From Promineifilum sp019695075 (GTDB taxonomy: Bacteria; Chloroflexota; Anaerolineae; Promineifilales; Promineifilaceae): a stretch of 64,000 nucleotides of DNA. The stretch spans positions 1-64,000 of the forward strand of contig JAHCIO010000020.1 of NCBI GenBank assembly GCA_026129185.1, in the 5' to 3' direction. Both the position numbers and the translations under genes were made by a program. Positions within the stretch are counted from its first letter, which is position 1. The number at the start of each line of letters is the position of its first letter. This document shows positions 30,988 to 38,824 of the stretch, piece after piece. Under the pieces are notes generated by a model, which saw nothing but the letters and a program-made list of their open reading frames with translations, did no database searches and had not been told where the DNA came from.

Positions 30988-32155
30988 CGAGCAGGTAGCG
31001 ATAGCGCCCGATCTGCGCCAGCCCATCCGCCTTCCAGCCGTCACCGCTCACCTCCTCCTCCAGCGCCGCCAGCCGCGTCTGGCACAGCTGTTGCAGCAGA
31101 ATGGGCCAGCCCTGACTGTGGGCCAATATCCACTCGCTGTCGTCCGGAGCAAACGGCCGCGGCGATACGGCGATCAGCGCCCGGGCCTCCTCGCTCGTCA
31201 GCGGCCCCAGGCGCACCGAAGTGAACAGGTTGAAGAAGGGCGACGTTTTGCCAAAGCCGGCGGCCAGCGTCTGCAAATCGTCCAGCGCCGCAATGGCAAA
31301 GGCCAGCATGCCACGGGTGACGCTGGTGGCCAGGGCGCGCATGCTGCGCCAGAAGTCACCGTCGTAATCCGCCAGTTCCAATGCCGCGCCCAGTTCGTCG
31401 AGCATGATGATCGTCGGCGCAGGCAGGCCGTTGCTCATCCTCTCGGTAAAGCTCTCCAGCGTACACGGCTCGTGGGCCGGCAGGCCCAGCTCAGCCAACA
31501 GGTAACGCAACAGGTTGTTGCGCCGGTTCCAACGGGGGTCGAAGAAGTCTATGTAGATCCAGCGATAGCGAGTGGCATCCGGCAGCCAGTCGCGGCGCTG
31601 GTTGGGACGCAGGTGATGGGTGGGGGTGGCATTGATCGTCCGGAGATAATGCAGCAGCGACGTGCGCCCGCTGCGGCGCGGGCCAATGATGGCCACGTTG
31701 TGCAGCGGCGAGTGGCGCCACCAGGCGAAAACCCGACCGCACTCTCGTTCGCGGCCAAAGAACTGCGCCGGTTCGGTAATCGGGTGGTGGGCCACGAACG
31801 GAGCCAGCGCCCGCGTCGCTACTAACGGCAGCGGCTGCGGCCCGTTCGACTGGAATAGGGTTTCCAGCAGTTGCTCCGGCCGCGGGTGCCCGCCGGTGCG
31901 CAAGAACTGCTCACAGGTGCGCCGGTTGAGTCCGCCTCGTTGCACCAGTTGCGCCGCCAGTTGCTCTAGCAGGCGCGTGTCGGCCGGCACGTTGCCCTTG
32001 CGCCAGTAGCCGATAGTCGCCGCCCCGCCTGTCTCGCGCCCCAAGGCATGGGCTATCTCGTCTTGAATCGTTTCGATCTTCTTTCGCTCTTTGGCTTTGA
32101 TCAGGTGGATAGCCTGAGTCAGCCAATAAGCAAATTGGTCCGGTGAAGGCGCCAT
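30968..32155 (-). CDS. AAA-type NTPase with N-terminal helical domain
   Basis: This 395-residue protein is read from the ATG at 32155; an upstream TTG at 32251 is possible but less likely. The N-terminal part (about residues 1-90) looks like a helix-turn-helix or DNA-binding-like helical bundle (KIETIQDEIAHALGRETGGAATIGYWRKGNVPADTRLLEQLA). The P-loop NVAIIGPRRSGRTSLLHYL lies near residues 157-175 and Walker B TIIMLDELGAAL near 238-249. It resembles the downstream membrane NTPase and, unlike it, has no membrane segment. It is first in the trio. A minus-strand promoter, TTGCGT-18 bp-TATAAT, lies at 32328-32299. Confidence 0.75.
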   Translation of the reverse strand: MAPSPDQFAYWLTQAIHLIKAKERKKIETIQDEIAHALGRETGGAATIGYWRKGNVPADTRLLEQLAAQLVQRGGLNRRTCEQFLRTGGHPRPEQLLETLFQSNGPQPLPLVATRALAPFVAHHPITEPAQFFGRERECGRVFAWWRHSPLHNVAIIGPRRSGRTSLLHYLRTINATPTHHLRPNQRRDWLPDATRYRWIYIDFFDPRWNRRNNLLRYLLAELGLPAHEPCTLESFTERMSNGLPAPTIIMLDELGAALELADYDGDFWRSMRALATSVTRGMLAFAIAALDDLQTLAAGFGKTSPFFNLFTSVRLGPLTSEEARALIAVSPRPFAPDDSEWILAHSQGWPILLQQLCQTRLAALEEEVSGDGWKADGLAQIGRYRYLLDGAPKM

Positions 32156-32558
32156 AAAATGTCGGCCGAGCTTCCTGGACTGGAATCGAAGTAGACAGCC
32201 ACGGCTTCCGCCTCTGGAAGCTGGGACGATGCCAGGAGGCACTTGAGTCAAAGCCAGCGGAGGCTACGCTGGCCACCTATCGCGACAACTAAGTCAAAAT
32301 TATAGCCCCGGCCCGGACGGCAACGCAAATAAATAGAGAGAGTCGCGCCGATGGCAAGCCTCGCCAAACTTTCGGAAAAGCTTCCAGAAAAAGACTGAAA
32401 ATTGGAAGTGTCGCTGACCGCTTCTGGAATCACTCTGGTGCTACTGTTCTTTGTATTCCGGCTGGCCAACGCCGGTCGTTTATCCCGTAAGTCGAGCCAG
32501 GTGTGGCGGCCATCGCCCAGAGGCGATGGTCTATCTAGTTGATGAGGAGAGTGATTCG
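32156..32558. promoter_or_regulatory. Divergent region between the NTPase trio and the secretion cluster
   Basis: These 403 bp hold no convincing gene. A minus-strand promoter (TTGCGT at 32328-32323, 18-bp spacer, TATAAT at 32304-32299) serves the NTPase genes. Several GGAA/TTCC inverted repeats occur: GCTTCC-6-GGAAGC (32204-32221), GGAA-4-TTCC (32374-32385) and CTTCCA-16-TGGAAG (32381-32408). They are candidate operators. An 8-bp perfect hairpin, CCATCGCC-CAGA-GGCGATGG (32510-32529), lies just upstream of the Shine-Dalgarno (GAGGAGA) of the first WXG100 gene and could affect its translation. No convincing plus-strand promoter was identified. Confidence 0.5.
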
Positions 32559-32861
32559 ATGGGCGATCTGATTGAAGTGGATTTCGAGAAGTTGGGCCAG
32601 GTGCACAAGAAGTTCACGGAGCAGGCCGAGGCGTTTGCCAACACCCTGCGCGACGTGCGCGACAAGCTGGCACCGCTGCAGAAAGACGGCTGGAAGGGCG
32701 ACGCGGCCGATGCGTTCTTCAAGGAGATGAACGACATCGTCCTGCCCTCTTCCAACCGGCTGCACAAGGCCTTCACCGAGGCCGCGGCGACAACCAAACG
32801 TGTCGGCGACACGGCCAATAAGGCCGAGCAAGACGCCGTCAACGCCTTCAAACTGGGCTAA
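32559..32861 (+). CDS. WXG100-family (ESAT-6-like) protein 1
   Basis: This 100-residue protein is the classic WXG100 size, read from the ATG at 32559 with GAGGAGA upstream. Two amphipathic helices flank a central WKGDAADAFF turn (Trp-x-Gly motif near residue 46). The C-terminal helix ends NKAEQDAVNAF, which is compatible with a YxxxD/E-like export signal only loosely. WXG100 proteins form four-helix dimers and are exported by the FtsK/EssC ATPase, encoded 8.3 kb downstream. It is the first of four such small genes in a row. Confidence 0.9.
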   Translation: MGDLIEVDFEKLGQVHKKFTEQAEAFANTLRDVRDKLAPLQKDGWKGDAADAFFKEMNDIVLPSSNRLHKAFTEAAATTKRVGDTANKAEQDAVNAFKLG

Positions 32862-32874
32862 GGGAGAACCGAAG

Positions 32875-33177
32875 ATGGCAAACGACATCATCAAGCTGAA
32901 TTACATCCAGGCGCGGGCCATGGCTACCAGCATGAAGAAAGGCGCCAAGCAGATAGAGTCCAGCATCAACGAGATGAACAGGATCATGACCCTGTTGCAG
33001 GGCGGCGGCCTGCGCGGCGAGGCGGGCGAGGCCTTCATTGACGGCATCCGCGGCGCGCTCATCCCCAACATGCAGCGCTTGCAACAGAAGTACATCGAGG
33101 TGCAACTCGATATCCTGAAGAACATCGAACTGAACATTCAGGCCGACCGCAAGTCGCGCGACGCGATGCGTAACTAG
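32875..33177 (+). CDS. WXG100-like protein 2
   Basis: This 100-residue protein starts at the ATG at 32875 with AGGGAGA about 9 nt upstream. It is entirely helical, with the central turn GGGLRGEAGEAFIDG, where the Trp of WXG is replaced by Leu (LRG). It is the same length as the preceding gene, 13 nt after it, and probably its heterodimer partner, as in Esx pairs. The long C-terminal helix is Gln/Ile/Leu-rich and ends in a basic-acidic cluster (ADRKSRDAMRN). Confidence 0.85.
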   Translation: MANDIIKLNYIQARAMATSMKKGAKQIESSINEMNRIMTLLQGGGLRGEAGEAFIDGIRGALIPNMQRLQQKYIEVQLDILKNIELNIQADRKSRDAMRN

Positions 33178-33200
33178 CCGCCACGGGCAAGGAGAACATC

Positions 33201-33557
33201 ATGGGACTTTTCGATTCGTTCAATCCTTTGATCAAGATCGCCAAGCAGGTGGTCAAAGGTGTCCAGGCGGGCATCATGCAGCAGGTCAACATCGTGGATA
33301 CGGCCGTCAAGACCCCGGTTAATGCCATGATCGGCCAGGTAGTCGGCGGCGTCTGGAAGGGCGAGGGCGCCGACGCCTTCGTGGAAGTCTGCAAGAACCT
33401 GGTCTTGCCCGAAGCCGAGAGCATCATGTCTACCGGTCGCACCATGAGCGGCGGCATCGGCCAGGCGCTCGATATCATGGAACGCGCCGACAAGCAGGCC
33501 ACCGGCTTTCTTACCGACCTGACCGGCAGCTACTTTAAGGTGATTTATCGGGGCTAG
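33201..33557 (+). CDS. WXG100-like protein 3
   Basis: This 118-residue helical protein has a clear central WKGEGADAFVEV motif (near residue 52). It also has an N-terminal extension (MGLFDSFNPLIKIAKQVVKG) not present in its neighbours. The C-terminal helix includes ADKQATGFLTDL and ends SYFKVIYRG. It follows protein 2 by 23 nt. The Trp-x-Gly turn and genomic position identify it as a further secreted or structural ESX-type protein. Confidence 0.85.
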   Translation: MGLFDSFNPLIKIAKQVVKGVQAGIMQQVNIVDTAVKTPVNAMIGQVVGGVWKGEGADAFVEVCKNLVLPEAESIMSTGRTMSGGIGQALDIMERADKQATGFLTDLTGSYFKVIYRG

Positions 33558-33611
33558 TAGGCTGGTGGGCGCGCCGGCGTCCCCTCAGACAACACAACAA
33601 GCGAGGAATAG

Positions 33612-33911
33612 ATGGCCAAGACAGAAACATTCATGAACGTGCCCGCCGTCAAGAAGATGGGCACTACGTTCGGTGACATCGGTGGCGCGCTGGACGGCGT
33701 CAGCAAGGTGATGCAACTGTTGCTTAATACATTGCGGGCGACGGCCTTCGTCGGGATGTTCGGCGGCTGGGCGTTGCAGTCTTATCTGGAGCAGGTCAAG
33801 CCGGTTGTGGATCGGCTGGCCAAGCAGTGCAAGGAACTCGGCCGCGACCTGGCTTTCTCCGCCCAGGCCTATGAGCGGGGCGACGCTGAGGGGAGGACGC
33901 GCTTCTATTAG
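33612..33911 (+). CDS. WXG100-size protein 4, hydrophobic centre
   Basis: This 99-residue protein has two predicted helices around a hydrophobic central segment (VMQLLLNTLRATAFVGMFGGWALQSYLEQV, about residues 36-65). It lacks a strict WXG motif but has GGW in the expected place. The size, helical pattern and position directly after three WXG100-type genes suggest an ESX-related partner. The hydrophobic middle could also be membrane-associated. It is the last gene before the vWA-FHA protein. Confidence 0.65.
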   Translation: MAKTETFMNVPAVKKMGTTFGDIGGALDGVSKVMQLLLNTLRATAFVGMFGGWALQSYLEQVKPVVDRLAKQCKELGRDLAFSAQAYERGDAEGRTRFY

Positions 33912-34045
33912 ACAGAGTTCCGGCCGGCCGACCGCGGACCAACCGTCCAGCATTCGAGAGGCTTCTTTGGCGCGACGAGACTAGGCCTTTGGCTCGCACT
34001 CGTCGCGCCCACCATGTTTGGAGTACGGTGGAAGCGGGAACGACT

Positions 34046-36127
34046 ATGAGGCGATACGCGCATGCACTTCGTTTTCTTGGCCTGCTGGGGGCAATCGGCC
34101 TGGCCTGCTGGCTGGCGGCCGGGCCAGGTGGCGCGGCCCCAGCCCAGGCCCAGGCCGGCACGCCCGTCAAGCTGGAGATAGTCGCCATCGACACGGCACG
34201 CTTCCCGGAGACGGTCGTCACCGTTAGTGCGGTGGACGCCACCGGCCGGCCCGTGCGCGGCCTGACCGACTTCCAGCTGTTGGAAAACGATCAACCCGTC
34301 GCCGCCCTGGATGTGGCCGAAATCGAGACGACTCCGCCCGTGTCGGTTCTGGTGTTGGTCGATCAGGGCTATCTGTCCGTCGTGCGCTATCGCCGCTGGT
34401 ACGACGATCCCCCCACCCTGAGAGGAGTGCTCCAGGCTGTGGGCGATGGCACGCTGAGCGAAACGGACACGGTTTGCCTGGCCGTCGGACGCGCCGACAG
34501 TGGCACAAACAGACGCCAGCAGACCCAATTCCCTCTCGAATGCGACCCTTACTCCCCCATTGACTACGAACAACGCGTTGCCGAACTGGACATTGATTTG
34601 GCGCTTCAATTCCCCAGCGGCGATCCCCAGGCAGATGTCAGTGGTGTGCGCACCGCGCCTTTGTTCGAGGATGCCTTGGCCGCCCTGACCGGCCAACCGA
34701 ACCCGGTCATCGTCTTCCTGGCGGCCTACATCACCGCGTCGCCGGGGACACAAGGCCCCAACCCATCACAGACCACGGCTGACCTGCTGGCCCAGGCGGC
34801 CGTCGCCGCCGGCGTGCGCGTCTTCGTCTTGCAGGCCGCCGGCAACACGCTGTCCACCAACCCGGCCGAACTGCAAGAGCCGATGATCAGCCTGGCCGGC
34901 CAGACCGGCGGCGAATACGTCGAGTTGGATAATTCCCGCGATTATGTCAACGACGCCCGCGCCGCCTTCGCCGCCATTCGCCAACCCGACTTCGCCTACA
35001 CCCTGACCTACCGCAGCGCCGACGGCACGCCCGGCGAGCGGCGGCTGTCCGTCGCCCCGGCCGGGCAGCCGGATCTGGCCGTAGAGCAGGCTGTCAGCCT
35101 GCTCGTCGCCCCGCCAACGGCCGACGAAACCGCCCTGGCCATCGGCCCGGTGCTGGACGGCCAGCGTCAGATTCGCGTGCCTATCGCCTGGCGCGACGAT
35201 TTTCCGCCGCGGGCCATTCGCGCCGTCATGATCAACGGCGCGCCCGTCAAGACGTTTGACTTTGCTGATGGCGTGCTGAGCTTTACCATCGACGAGGCGA
35301 TTAGCGGCGATCTACGCCTGGTCATCGAAGACGAGTTGGGCCAAACGGCGCAGATTGCCGGCCAGATCGCCACACCGCCCCCGCCCACGCCAACGCCCGT
35401 CCCGCCGGTCACCCCGACCCCGGTCGTGGTCGTCGAACCGGTTGAAAGCAGCAACAGCCCCTGGCCGTGGCTGGCGCTGGCGCTGTTGGGCATCGCTGTG
35501 GTGGCCGCAGCGGCCTATCTGGGCACGCGGCGCGGCACGCTGACTCGCGTGAAACAGGGTATCGGCGAGGGCGCGCGCCGCATCGCCACCATTGGCACGG
35601 CGCGCGAGGAGAAGCAGGCCTTGGCCTATCTGCTGGTGCTGGCCGGGCGCGAGAACCTGATCGGGCAAAACGTGCCGCTATACAACGAGATCACGACTAT
35701 CGGCCGCGATCCACAACTGACCGACATCCAACTCTACGACGTCAGCGAAATCAGTTCCATCAGCGGCCAACACTGTACCATCCAGGTTGATCACGGCCTC
35801 TTCCTGCTCATTGACAACAACTCCTCCAACGGCACCTACGTCAACGGTGAGGCGCTGACCCCCGACCTACCCCACCAGCTGCAGAATGGCGACGAGATCG
35901 TGCTGGGTGATAAGGCGCGGCATGGGGCGCAACTACGCTTCGAGATCAGCCGGCGCGCCCTCAACCGCTTTGCCCACACCGTCACCGATGGCGAGTGGCA
36001 GGGCGGCGAGCGCAGCGGCACAGCCACCACCCCCGGCCCAACGCGCGACCTCGACCGCCTGGACGACCACTGGTCGGACGGCGAAGACCTCGTAGAGCCG
36101 CCGGTGAGCGACGGCCAGGCGGAGTAA
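34046..36127 (+). CDS. vWA-like/transmembrane/FHA protein 1
   Basis: This 693-residue protein is read from the ATG at 34046. It has an N-terminal signal-like segment (LRFLGLLGAIGLACWLAAG) and an extracytoplasmic vWA-like domain (about residues 35-310). The expected MIDAS DxSxS is degenerate (VDQGYLS). A Pro/Thr-rich linker leads into one transmembrane helix (WPWLALALLGIAVVAAAAYL, about 472-491). The cytoplasmic end carries an FHA domain (about 535-635; TTIGRDPQ, SSISGQHC, DNNSSNGTYVNGE) with the Arg, Ser-x-x-His and Asn-Gly phosphothreonine-binding residues. It probably links external events to the kinase and phosphatase encoded next. The kinase follows after 3 nt. Confidence 0.85.
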   Translation: MRRYAHALRFLGLLGAIGLACWLAAGPGGAAPAQAQAGTPVKLEIVAIDTARFPETVVTVSAVDATGRPVRGLTDFQLLENDQPVAALDVAEIETTPPVSVLVLVDQGYLSVVRYRRWYDDPPTLRGVLQAVGDGTLSETDTVCLAVGRADSGTNRRQQTQFPLECDPYSPIDYEQRVAELDIDLALQFPSGDPQADVSGVRTAPLFEDALAALTGQPNPVIVFLAAYITASPGTQGPNPSQTTADLLAQAAVAAGVRVFVLQAAGNTLSTNPAELQEPMISLAGQTGGEYVELDNSRDYVNDARAAFAAIRQPDFAYTLTYRSADGTPGERRLSVAPAGQPDLAVEQAVSLLVAPPTADETALAIGPVLDGQRQIRVPIAWRDDFPPRAIRAVMINGAPVKTFDFADGVLSFTIDEAISGDLRLVIEDELGQTAQIAGQIATPPPPTPTPVPPVTPTPVVVVEPVESSNSPWPWLALALLGIAVVAAAAYLGTRRGTLTRVKQGIGEGARRIATIGTAREEKQALAYLLVLAGRENLIGQNVPLYNEITTIGRDPQLTDIQLYDVSEISSISGQHCTIQVDHGLFLLIDNNSSNGTYVNGEALTPDLPHQLQNGDEIVLGDKARHGAQLRFEISRRALNRFAHTVTDGEWQGGERSGTATTPGPTRDLDRLDDHWSDGEDLVEPPVSDGQAE

Positions 36128-36130
36128 CCA

Positions 36131-37060
36131 ATGGCCTTGCCAACCGGCCAATTCATCGAACCCTATCGTATCGAGGCGGTGCTGTCGGAGGGGGGTATGT
36201 CAGACATCTACCTAGCCAGTGCCCAGGAACGCCGCTACCACAAGATCGCCGTCAAATGCAGCAAGGATGGGCGCTCGGAGTTCCAGGATGCGCTGCGGCG
36301 TGAGGTAGATAATCTGAAGGCGTTGCGCCACCCCGGCGTCGTGCGTATCTACCCCTTGCGGCTTAGCCGTGAGCGCGTCGTCTACCATGCTCGCGCCGAC
36401 AAAGCCCCCAGCCAGCCGTGGTACTTCGCTATGGAGCACATCGCCGGCGGCGGGCTGGACAACCACATCACCCGTCTGGCCCACCTGTCGATTGCCTGGC
36501 GCACCGAGTTGTTCTATCAAATGCTCGTGGTCGTTAATTTTCTCCACCGCTCCGGCTTTACGCATTGTGATTTGAAGCCGGAAAATGTATTACTGCGCGA
36601 AAACCCGCGTATGGATCGGCTGCCACAGCCGGTATTAGTAGACTTCGGCAGCGCCTCGCCCATTGGCCGCCGCCGTAACTTGACCCACACCCCCCACTAC
36701 GCTCCGCCCGAAGTCATCCGCGCTGCCACCGCCCCCCAGAACCGCGAATTGCGCGCCCCGGAGATGATCCCGCCCGACAAGGCCGACATCTGGGCTTTGG
36801 GGGCCATCTATTACGAGTTGCTGACCGGGGCGCCTCTCATTGCGGCAACGACCTATGGCGAGGCAGCGGAGGCTGTACTGGCCCGCAAATGGGACGGTGT
36901 TACCACTCGCCGAGCCGACGTTCATCCGTCTCTGGCACGCCTGGTGGAGCGCATGTTGCAGATCAACCCCTATGACCGCCCCACGGTGGACGACATCATC
37001 GTCGAAGTGGAAGAACGGATCGCCACAATCGCGCCGCCGCGCATCCCAACCCTATCATGA
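36131..37060 (+). CDS. Ser/Thr protein kinase (Hanks type)
   Basis: This 309-residue protein is a kinase domain with almost nothing else. It has a Gly-rich loop LSEGGMSDIY (about residues 18-27), the VAIK-type Lys in KIAVKC, the catalytic loop THCDLKPENVLL (about 146-157), DFG (VDFGSA) and the APE-like YAPPEV. All key residues for activity are present. No transmembrane segment is seen, so it is cytosolic. It overlaps the PP2C gene by 4 nt, giving a coupled kinase-phosphatase pair. Likely substrates are the FHA-partner proteins and the secretion ATPase in this cluster; this is inference. Confidence 0.92.
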   Translation: MALPTGQFIEPYRIEAVLSEGGMSDIYLASAQERRYHKIAVKCSKDGRSEFQDALRREVDNLKALRHPGVVRIYPLRLSRERVVYHARADKAPSQPWYFAMEHIAGGGLDNHITRLAHLSIAWRTELFYQMLVVVNFLHRSGFTHCDLKPENVLLRENPRMDRLPQPVLVDFGSASPIGRRRNLTHTPHYAPPEVIRAATAPQNRELRAPEMIPPDKADIWALGAIYYELLTGAPLIAATTYGEAAEAVLARKWDGVTTRRADVHPSLARLVERMLQINPYDRPTVDDIIVEVEERIATIAPPRIPTLS

Positions 37061-38811
37061 CCAAGCTTGTGACGGGCCTCGCCTTCGACATCGGGCAGCG
37101 CGACATCTACGAGGATCGCGTGACTGTCCGGCGCATCACCACCCGCAGCCAGTTGGACATCACCGTGGCCCTGGTAGCCGACGGTGTCGGTGGGGCCAAT
37201 CGCGGCGAGCGGGCAGCGCAACTGGCAGTGGATGTGGCCCTACACTACCTGGAGAACGGCTCCACGGCCCAAGACGTACCTCGCCTGCTCGATGAAGCCT
37301 TCACGGCCGCCAATCAGGCTGTGTTGGACGAGCGTGAGGCGACGATGGGCGCGTCCACGACACTGGCCGTCGCCGTCGTCCACCAGGATCGCCTCTTCGT
37401 GGCCAACACCGGCGACAGCCGCATCTACCTCTGCCGCGACCGGACACTGACCCAGTTGACCATTGATCACAACTTCGCCAATGTTATCCCCTGGACAGGC
37501 ACGATGTCGGCCGCCGCGGCAGCCATCAACCCGCGCGCAGCCGTGCTCATGCACTATCTGGGCCAGCGCGCCCAACCCCACGTGGACCACGGCTTCTATG
37601 GCGATGCCCAGTCCCCCAACGGCGCGCAGCCCACAACCAACCCACGCGCAGCCCACGAGCGTGGCATGGCTGGGCTGCCCTTGCGGCCGGGCGACGCGGT
37701 ACTCGTCTGTTCCGATGGGTTGGTGAAACCGGCCCCCAGCGCGCCGGCCTATGTTTCGGCCGACGAAATAGCCCGCGTGCTGGACACGCAGGTAGGCGAC
37801 CGGGCGGCGCGCAGCCTAGTGTCCTTCGCCCTGGGGCGCGACGCTGACGACAACGTCTCCGTCGGCCTGATCCAATGGCCGGGGCGCCGGTCGCTTCGTC
37901 GTCCGCTGCTGGCGTTCCTGGCGCTGGCCTTGCTGATAGGCGTGGCGGCGCTGTTGTTGTGGCGCGCCTTCGACGGACAGCGACAGGCGTTGGAAGGGCA
38001 GCTGGCGGCGCAGCAGACACAGGCCACACAGGAAGTGGCCGCGGCGGCCACGGCCAGAGCGGCCGAACAGGCCACGGGCACGGCCACGACCACCAGCGGT
38101 CAGGCCACGGCCGAAGCCCTGACCGCGGCCACGGCCACGGCCGAGGGACAGCTCGCAGCTACCCGTCAATTAGAAGCGGCTAGAGTCACGGCCGCCGCGG
38201 CCGTCGCCGTCACGGCGACGGAGCAGGCGGCACAGTGCGCGCTGGCCGGCAACTATAGCTACGAAGTGCGCCGGGTGACGCTGGTCCCGGAGACGATCCG
38301 CTATACCACCGGCAATCGCCTGTCCCAGCCCTACGTTATCTCCGTGCGCTGGCTGATCACCAACACCGGCGTCTGTCCGCTGGTCGTGCAGGCCGTCTAT
38401 CGCGCCACGGGTGCGGGTGGCGAATCGCTGCCGGTGGCGTTCGAGCGCGAGGGGGCCGTGCTGGCGGCGCTGCCCTCCGGCGAGAGCGCCGAACTAGTGG
38501 TCGCACTGGGCGAAATTGCCAATGTTGACGAGTTGGCGGCCTGGCGTGACCTCTATCGCTCCGGCACGGTGCGTTGGGAGCCGGTCATCGCCCCGGTGGG
38601 CGAAGCCAGCGCCTTCCGCCCCATCGCTCAGCCCTTGCTGCCGCTCAACAGCGCCGCGCAGCGAGAGTGGATCATCATCACTGAGCCGACGCCCACAGCG
38701 ACCCGGCCGCCGACAATAACGCCCACGCCGCCCACCGCCACCGACGTTCCACCACCCAGCGCCGAAGAGGATACCCCTTCCCCGCCGGCGACCCTTACAC
38801 CCGTGCCGTGA
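37057..38811 (+). CDS. PP2C-family phosphatase with membrane anchor and external domain
   Basis: This 584-residue protein has an N-terminal PP2C (PPM) domain (about residues 1-272) with the metal-binding motifs VADGVGGANRGE, TGDSRIYL, CSDGLVK and DADDNVSVGLI. A transmembrane helix follows (LLAFLALALLIGVAALLLWRAF, about 287-308). Then come an Ala/Thr/Glu-rich coiled-coil stalk, an immunoglobulin-like external domain (ALAGNYSYEVRRVTLVPETI onward) and a Pro/Thr-rich tail. It should reverse phosphorylation by the kinase encoded upstream with a 4-nt overlap. The external domain suggests that it also senses something outside the membrane. Confidence 0.9.
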   Translation: MTKLVTGLAFDIGQRDIYEDRVTVRRITTRSQLDITVALVADGVGGANRGERAAQLAVDVALHYLENGSTAQDVPRLLDEAFTAANQAVLDEREATMGASTTLAVAVVHQDRLFVANTGDSRIYLCRDRTLTQLTIDHNFANVIPWTGTMSAAAAAINPRAAVLMHYLGQRAQPHVDHGFYGDAQSPNGAQPTTNPRAAHERGMAGLPLRPGDAVLVCSDGLVKPAPSAPAYVSADEIARVLDTQVGDRAARSLVSFALGRDADDNVSVGLIQWPGRRSLRRPLLAFLALALLIGVAALLLWRAFDGQRQALEGQLAAQQTQATQEVAAAATARAAEQATGTATTTSGQATAEALTAATATAEGQLAATRQLEAARVTAAAAVAVTATEQAAQCALAGNYSYEVRRVTLVPETIRYTTGNRLSQPYVISVRWLITNTGVCPLVVQAVYRATGAGGESLPVAFEREGAVLAALPSGESAELVVALGEIANVDELAAWRDLYRSGTVRWEPVIAPVGEASAFRPIAQPLLPLNSAAQREWIIITEPTPTATRPPTITPTPPTATDVPPPSAEEDTPSPPATLTPVP

Positions 38812-38824
38812 GAGTGAGGCAAGC

